A DNA stretch of 12,292 bases. It comes from Euperipatoides rowelli (Eukaryota > Onychophora > Udeonychophora > Euonychophora > Peripatopsidae). Shown here piece after piece: positions 7,101 through 12,292 of the stretch. The notes beneath the pieces are model-generated. The model saw nothing but the letters and a program-made list of their open reading frames with translations, did not search any database and had not been told where the DNA came from. Where the stretch lies: NCBI GenBank assembly GCA_003024985.2, contig PXIH01S0003416.1, one strand, 5' to 3'. A program made the translations under genes and the position numbers. Within the stretch, counting starts at the first letter, position 1. Every line of letters begins with the position of its first letter.

Positions 7101-9798
7101 GATCAAGATTCATCCACAAAATGTGATTGAAGATGAGAACTCGACCTCTGATAGTAGCTTAACAAAGCCTGAAGTACAAGAAAAAATGTCAGACTTAAAA
7201 ATGAATGTTGTTGAGAATATACCTGAAACTGCAGTTATAGACGTTCCTGATGTTTCGACTAATATGTCAGCTGCAAATGGTGGCACTATGCAAACTGATC
7301 ATTTTAATCAGAGTTCATTGCAAACTTCATTAAAGCAAAATGAGCATGAAACCAAAAGTACACGTTCAAGTAAAGAAAGAAATGATGCAGAGGATTCATC
7401 TCTGATTAATGTTGATGGAGAATCCAATAACTTAGTAAGTCAGCCAGTACAAAGTTTTACAAAGAATTTTGAAAATGAATCAATTAAAAATATCTGTCCT
7501 AATGAAGCCAATGTATCATCAATGGATATAATTCAAAAATCTGAAGTCATCGTATCTAAAATATCTAATGGTATTCCGAAACACTTTGAAAAAAAGGACT
7601 TGGTTTCAGCATCCAAAGAAATTGAAAACTCAAACAATTTAGAACTAACTCATAGTAACCAAGATTCAACAGAGTCTGTTTTAATTCAGGCAGGTCTACA
7701 GGATCACAAAAGGGAATCGATCGGGACAAAGAGTATAACTATCAAATTGAATCAGTTTTCAAGAATTTCACCTATAAGTTTTCATAAGGAACAATCGGAA
7801 AATATTTCAATCTTCATGGCAGATACAATAGATGAGCCTTTCATATCTGAAGCATCAAATCAATGTAATATCATAACTGAAGCTGGTTCTAAGGACACAG
7901 ATCCAGATTTAGTATCTAAGAAAGTTAGATGTTCATTGGATCAGTCAGTCAGTGATGTTAATGGCCACACAGATACTTTGATGATTAAATCAGTTGAAAG
8001 CCTTGATGATGATTCTAAAAACTCTAAGGAGAAACACGATAAAACCAATAAAGTTCTACAGGATGTCACCATCACAGATGGTAACTCAGAAGCAGATCAA
8101 ATGACAGTAAGTACCACTACAAATTTTGAGACCAATCCTGAAGAAAAAACAGAAGATCAGACTATAATTGTAGAAAACATGGCAGCATTTTTAAATCCAA
8201 CTACTGAAACAGATGACTTGATTCAAGCACAATCAGATCATTCTAATTTAATTCCTAATAAAAAATTAACAAAAAATTATTCAAGTAAACATAAAGACTT
8301 TAGTTCAAGGTCCAAAAAAGCATTAAGCTCCCTAGCTAAGCATCCCACTGCAACTTCTAATGATCTCATTAATCACCAAGTGCATTTGAATCTAGAGCCC
8401 CAAAAATTTGAATCTTCGCATCACCATTTCCCTTTAACCTCAGATAATCCCACAATAGAATTCAGTCAATCTTTATTTAATTCGGACACATTGTTTATAA
8501 AATCCGAGAAAACAGCTGACAATTTAATTTCACAGCAAGCCAAATTGACAGTTGACTCATCACATGTAAATATTGATCATTTAGAAGTTTTATCTCCAAG
8601 TAGTGAAGAAATATGCCAAGAAGTTATACCTAAGAAATTCTCGGACCAAAAGGACCACATAGTTGATCAAAAGCTTAAAGGACAGGGAACAGAAGATTCA
8701 AGTAAAAATGATGAATACAAAGAGTTCCAAAACTTCTGTTGTGATGACGATGATGAAATCTCTTTTAAAAACGTACCCTGGATGGATAATAGTGCCGGTT
8801 TTGTTTCACAGATTTTGACTGGCTATGTCTCGGATATCGAGGATGATACTAATAACACTGGTCGCAACTTTAAAAAGGGGTTGAAATATAAGAACCATAA
8901 AAAGCATAAACATTTGAATGAAAATAGCAAACCATCTTCCCAAATAAAAACAAGATCGGTTAAGCAACCAGATAAACCGGAAACTAGTAGGGCATTTGGG
9001 GGTGTTCGAAAGAAAATGAAAAACTCATCTCAACTACCTGATGGGAGAAAGCTGACCAGTGTTCAGACTTCTGAAATAAATATGCCTGTTTCTCAAGTGA
9101 CTGATGAACCTGGTCAAATTATGCACCATAAATCCTCCGCATTAATTCAGTTGCAGTCTAAAGCAATTGTGCCACAAGGATCTTTAGTTAATTCCTCAGC
9201 CCAAGTTCATAGTTTGTGTGCTTCCAAACCAGGCTCAGCCATTATAGCTCTTTTGGAATCTAAGGCTTCCACCAAACCAGACAACTGTACATTATTTACA
9301 AGTGATGAGTCTGATACATCCGAGTCTTTGACCAAAGTTTCTCTGAAGTGGATTTCGAACGATGAGTCCAGTCCTGGAAATTCTACCAGACAACAGTACT
9401 TACCCTCTCATAAAAGTTCCCTTGATACTCAAATTATGGAGCAATTAGAAAGCCTAAAAGATGCCACTTCATCATCCAAATTGGATGATCCCTCATTACT
9501 TCAGAATAACAAATTAAGTCAGTCAATCCATGAGATTGACCAACAAAATAGCAAACTCTCTGAAAAACAACAAACTAAAGGGAAAAGGCCACAAGCCCCA
9601 ATTTCAACAGATTCGACAGAAAATTCCCTTAGCACCTTGAAAAGTAGTTCAATGGCTTCTAATCACCTTCAGATAAAAAAGAAACATGTTAAAAATTCTA
9701 AGAAATTCATTGCTAACAATTTTTCTAAAGGCATTTTTGGCAGGAAGAAACTGAAAAATGGGCCTAAATCCAAAAAACCAAAGACTGATCAGATCAAT
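4157..9798 (+). CDS. Giant internal coding exon of an unrecognised, lysine-cluster-bearing, probably disordered protein (partial gene)
   Basis: Seen: the frame is open for 1,880 codons from the ATG at 4159 to AAT at 9796-9798, in AT-rich DNA where stops should be frequent. It is bracketed by an acceptor (AG at 4155-4156) and a donor (GTAAGT at 9799). The exon enters after one base of a codon (N+GA) and leaves on a codon boundary, so upstream exons are either coding or 5' UTR with translation starting at this ATG. Composition is rich in S, E, N, K and D and poor in W and C. From the N-terminus (ATG = 1): a short helix-like segment (about 3-20), a Ser/Pro-rich stretch, a basic, more aromatic region (about 225-331) with KMKKKSRKKKYKSP at 270-283 and KSLRIRIRKL at 322-331, a duplicated block (408-589), long acidic/Ser-rich sequence, hydrophobic islands near 934-985 and 1526-1563, and Lys clusters near 1571-1588 and 1840-1875. 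No catalytic domain or zinc finger is visible. Inference: the basic clusters could be nuclear-localisation or nucleic-acid-binding segments, so a nuclear scaffold or chromatin-associated protein is possible. Very large exons coding disorder are known in chromatin regulators, but no family can be named here. One codon (6298-6300, ANA) is ambiguous. Confidence 0.85.
5380..5925 (+). repeat. In-frame tandem duplication inside the giant exon (101-codon period, second unit shortened by 20 codons)
   Basis: The block at 5380-5580 (residues 408-474) recurs at 5683-5883 (residues 509-575) at an offset of exactly 303 bp with no indel. By hand count the two 201-bp blocks differ at 19 positions (about 90% identical), and 16 of 67 residues differ. 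The linkers are also related: ENISDATYK (500-508) closes unit 1 and ENISEVTHK (581-589) closes unit 2. Unit 2 lacks 60 bp of linker. A single duplication of about 303 bp followed by an in-frame deletion explains the arrangement. No known repeat domain is recognised. Shared anchors are TTLSSES, SEKEIT, SENVMKIGN and YIPAEVKSISN. Confidence 0.92.
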
Positions 9799-9804
9799 GT
9801 AAGT
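9796..9804 (+). promoter_or_regulatory. 5' splice site (donor AAT|GTAAGT) ending the giant exon
   Basis: GTAAGT at 9799-9804 matches the consensus metazoan donor. It falls after a complete codon (phase 0), right after the C-terminal Lys-rich block. Reading through it adds only seven residues before TAA at 9820-9822. That tail is AT-rich and unlike the preceding protein, so it is most likely intron. An intron-retained or alternatively terminated isoform is possible but less likely. Confidence 0.75.
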
Positions 9805-9939
9805 TTTAAATTTCAAGTTTAATAAGTACAACATCCACCAACACATATTAGCTAATATAGTCATTCAAACTTAAGGTATTTTATGATTTTCATTAAATAA
9901 TAATACATTCATACTCAAAAATTTTCATTAGAGGTGCCT

Positions 9940-9982
9940 TTCATTGTGGATGACTTTTATCACAAAAGTCACTCACGATGGA
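9940..9982. repeat. Imperfect inverted repeat, 19-bp arms with a 5-base loop
   Basis: Arms 9940-9958 and 9964-9982 pair at 15 Watson-Crick, 3 G-U and 1 mismatched position around the loop ATCAC. The inner 8 bp, TGACTTTT/AAAAGTCA, are perfect. It lies about 140 bases after the donor of the giant exon and about 40 bases before the MITE-like element. It shares the 12-mer ACAAAAGTCACT (9962-9973) with the MITE interior (10225-10236), which suggests a related mobile-element fragment rather than a gene-encoded RNA hairpin. Confidence 0.6.
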
Positions 9983-10022
9983 TTACCTTCCAAAATTACT
10001 TTCTCTTGCTTGATCATGCCTA

Positions 10023-10347
10023 ACTGGAAGATACGATAACTTGCGTTGCAGCACGGTGATGTTAAAGAACATTGGTTTCAATCCTCCACGCTACACTTGA
10101 AAACGCGGTGATTTTGTGTTGACCCGCGGTGACCTGCGTTGGTTTCCGGGTGAAATAATTATAGAGATGGTTTTAAAAATTTGAGCGTCAACTCACGGTG
10201 AAACCATGCCCACCTTTTTATACAACAAAAGTCACTAGTTTAAAACTACAGCGAGGTAATGCACGTTGAGTGCGATACCTGTTTTATTTTTTAACGAATT
10301 TCATCGCAAGTCAACGAGCGCCAACGCGAGTTGTCATATCTTCCAGT
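10023..10347. mobile_element. MITE-like non-autonomous DNA transposon with about 37-bp terminal inverted repeats
   Basis: The left end begins ACTGGAAGATACGATAAC (10023 onward). The right end, read on the minus strand from 10347, begins ACTGGAAGATATGACAAC. Over 37 bases, 30 match, and the first three differences are all C/T transitions. The body is about 325 bp, GC-richer than its surroundings, non-coding, and contains repeated CRCGGTGA-type motifs (10052, 10104, 10125, 10194) plus GCGTTG motifs. Beyond the inverted repeats both flanks carry a GCCTA-type sequence (10018-10022 and about 10355-10359), so the true ends may lie a few bases further out. A GGCC-rich end next to TAA would suit PIF/Harbinger, but no clean target duplication is visible and the superfamily is left open. 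Confidence 0.72.
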
Positions 10348-10699
10348 GTGGGCCGGCCTAATAGGATATCATTCACCCAGAATTTTAACATTATTAAAAT
10401 GCAGCATCGTCCACTAATTTAGTTTTAAAACATCTGAAAGTTTCATTTTTTTCCCCAAAGCCAGTTAGAATTTTCTTATATACTTACTTTACTGTATATT
10501 TCTTACATTTTTGTGTGACAAAAAAATAAATATATATTTTTCCCACTTTTCCAAAAATTAAAATATTAAAAATACATAGTAAAATATCTTTATAGATTTG
10601 TTGACATAAATAAAGTATTGCAAGAGGCATTATTTTAAGACTTTATTTTTGTTCTTACTCTTAGTATTTATAGCTACTGTATGCAAACTGATGGTTTAT

Positions 10700-10715
10700 A
10701 TACAGTTAACTGTAT
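10700..10715. repeat. Perfect 16-bp palindrome ATACAGTTAACTGTAT
   Basis: The 16 bases equal their own reverse complement, and the symmetry stops abruptly at both ends. It lies in non-coding DNA. The half-site (TACAGT/ACTGTA) matches a short word repeated elsewhere in the downstream region. It could be a protein-binding site or chance in AT-rich DNA. Confidence 0.6.
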
Positions 10716-11188
10716 TAATCTACTTTAGGCCCATTTATTTTAATCAATCCAATCACTGATTGTAAGAAAGTTTACATACATGGAGTATTGAAAGAAATGT
10801 TGAAGCTCTAAATTTTCAAATAATTTTTAAACTATTCATGAAACTAATTTACATTGCTTTCAACTTTTCTATCAGTGATATGAATTGGATCAAAATATAG
10901 ATGAATCTTGTTAAATGAACCATCCGTTTACATATATTTATTGAGAAATATTGTCTGATTGTATAGTTTTATTTCATATAGGAAATACAAATAAGTTTAA
11001 TTAATAATCCTTCTAAAATTTCTATTGGTTAAAGAAAGTTTTTTTTTTAATTATATACTGTAAGTTATATGTTTTTTGTTGTGTTTTATTATAGTTAAAG
11101 ATGTATAGTTTCTTGTTTCTTTTGTAATGATAGATTATTTCATTTTCCATAAATGGGTATCTGTTTTGTATAATCCTATGGTTTAAAT

Positions 11189-11290
11189 CATGTTTCCCAA
11201 AGGGAACACTCCAGGGGATGTTAGTAGACGCGGGTTCAATTTGGGGGGGGGGGGGCATTGAACCAAAATAACGGGGCGGTGGAAGCATAA
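11189..11290 (+). mobile_element. Possible decayed hAT-type element end
   Basis: CATGTTTCCCAAAGGGAACA at 11189-11208, followed by a CCAGGGG box and a G-run, resembles degenerate hAT termini of the CAGTGTTTCCCAAAC...GGGG type. GC content is clearly above that of the surrounding AT-rich intron. No matching opposite end or target duplication was found. The call rests on resemblance of about 30 bases only. Confidence 0.3.
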
Positions 11291-11466
11291 AGAAAGAAGA
11301 AAATTTTGAAAAACGTTTATACTTGTTTCATCTATTGTGTAACGTAGAGTTAAATAAGTAGTGATTACTTTATTTTTCCAAATAAACACACAAAATGTAA
11401 GTAAACATAATGACCAGTGGTCAAGTTTGCTGACAGGTCTAACACTTTAATTATTTCCCCCCCCCC
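11243..11466. repeat. G13 and C10 homopolymer runs
   Basis: G13 lies at 11243-11255 and C10 at 11457-11466, within otherwise AT-rich intron. The G-run sits inside the possible hAT remnant. The opposite-strand polarity (G run then C run, about 200 bp apart) could pair as an inverted repeat in single-stranded form, but nothing else between them is complementary. Confidence 0.6.
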
Positions 11467-11578
11467 AAGCACATTTGATTTATGAAATTTTTACTATCAG
11501 GTGAATTGATAAATTATTTAAAATCGTATAGGACTAAACTTATACACCAGATTCATCCTTCTCATTAGGGTGTTATTT

Positions 11579-11620
11579 AGGGTTGCCACCTTTCAAAAAT
11601 TTGAATAAGGGACACAAAAT
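11579..11620 (+). mobile_element. Possible DNA-transposon terminal fragment (AGGGTTGCCACC... type)
   Basis: AGGGTTGCCACCTTTCAAAA, followed by an AAGGGACA box, resembles the recurrent terminal sequences of small DNA transposons whose ends read AGGGTTGCCA...GGGACA. There is no partner end in the window and no visible target duplication. A 13-T run follows (11633-11645). Weakly supported. Confidence 0.25.
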
Positions 11621-11923
11621 AATTTGGATAAGTTTTTTTTTTTTTAGAAATTTTTACCTTGATAAGCTTTTTTTTTAAGTTATTTGAAAGAATTACAAGT
11701 GAATTAACCTTAGGCTAAGAATTTAAAAAAAAAAAATCTTGATTCTTATCTGTACACAAATGACATGTTTATATTAATGTACTAAAGTTACTATTCTGTA
11801 TATGCACATACAGTATATATTTTACATTTGTTTTTGTTTTATTTATCTTTTGACATGTCTACCAGATCCTTTTTTTTAATATATATATTGTATAAAAGCA
11901 AAATTGCTTGTAACTACAATCTG

Positions 11924-11939
11924 AAATAAATAAATAAAT
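11924..11939 (+). repeat. (AAAT)4 microsatellite
   Basis: Four AAAT units in intronic sequence. They create overlapping AATAAA strings, but nothing shows that these act as polyadenylation signals here. Confidence 0.8.
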
Positions 11940-12292
11940 ATCTAAATGAAATACTGTATGTTCTTGTTAAACCAGTAGAAAGCATTCTATTTGAATATTT
12001 ACTTACACAAGCTAAAGATTGTTAAAATATTTTTTTATTCTGCAGAGCCTCGCTTTCACCCAATATGCATCTTGATTGTTTTCAGCGCCAAGCTACAGTG
12101 GCTAGAATTTAGCCAAGCTCAAGGTGCCGATAGCAAACGCTCACGACCAAAAAAAAAAACTTAAAAATTCAATTTTACACAAAACTGTGAACAAATGAAG
12201 CATATTTCAATATACTGTAAGTTGTCAGTTGATAATAACTTACTATTAGTAAGCTGGCCTAATAATTCAAACAATAATTTCTAGCTGTTTAG

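Larger units (their letters stand above)
9805..12292. other. Non-coding stretch, probably the intron after the giant exon
   Basis: It begins at the GTAAGT donor. Contents are the hairpin, the MITE-like element, the 16-bp palindrome, two possible hAT-type remnants, homopolymer runs and a microsatellite, all listed separately. Between these the DNA is AT-rich with scattered AATAAA strings and no long + strand frame. A partner acceptor for the phase-0 donor is not clear. The best-looking acceptor, TTTTTTATTCTGCAG ending at 12045, would give only nine further codons before TGA in the required frame. Confidence 0.55.

Noticed and set aside
4409-7106. Several minus-strand open frames of 60-120 codons inside the giant exon, plus one at 9649-9864
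   Set aside because: They are antisense shadows of the real coding frame, with no recognisable protein and no splice context.
4157-9798. Assigning the giant exon to a named chromatin regulator on the basis of its size and disorder
   Set aside because: No diagnostic domain (SET, PHD, bromodomain, zinc finger) is in the window, and a name would be a guess.
9799-9822. C-terminal extension of seven residues to a TAA
   Set aside because: It begins exactly at a consensus GTAAGT donor and looks like intron sequence.
11022-11389. Two overlapping minus-strand frames
   Set aside because: They are created by the 13-G run and decayed transposon sequence. Proline runs come from the homopolymer.

Overview
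This window looks like animal nuclear DNA, probably from an invertebrate (an arthropod is plausible, but the sequence does not prove it). It is AT-rich and has eukaryotic GT-AG splice signals, long non-coding flanks full of decayed DNA-transposon pieces, mononucleotide runs and microsatellites, and no prokaryotic gene organisation. One N is present (6299).

The only convincing gene is on the + strand: one giant internal exon, about 4157-9798 (5.64 kb, 1,880 codons from its first ATG). It is bounded by a strong polypyrimidine-AG acceptor and a consensus AAT|GTAAGT donor. It encodes a Ser/Glu/Asn/Lys/Asp-rich, apparently disordered protein with three lysine-rich clusters and a few short hydrophobic islands. 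I do not recognise the family. The rest of the gene lies in flanking introns or outside the window. Inside the exon is a tandem duplication (period 101 codons) whose two copies differ mainly by amino-acid-changing substitutions.

The upstream stretch (1-4156) reads as intron or intergenic DNA. It holds a nested palindrome (226-254), GGGCCC-rich patches, a hAT-like terminal remnant (1939-2004), a two-copy direct repeat whose second copy starts at a perfect 12-bp palindrome (about 2291-2465), a 16-G run, and a 288-bp insertion flanked by 20-bp direct repeats (3441-3768).

The downstream stretch (9799-12292) reads as intron. It holds a long hairpin (9940-9982), a roughly 325-bp MITE-like element with 37-bp terminal inverted repeats (10023-10347), a perfect 16-bp palindrome (10700-10715), further hAT-like debris (11189 onward, 11579 onward), and a short GC-richer open stretch after an acceptor-like site near the right edge (12045-12164).

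I found no tRNA, rRNA, CRISPR array or complete autonomous transposon. The most interesting items are the giant exon with its diverging internal repeat, the 288-bp insertion, and the MITE-like element.
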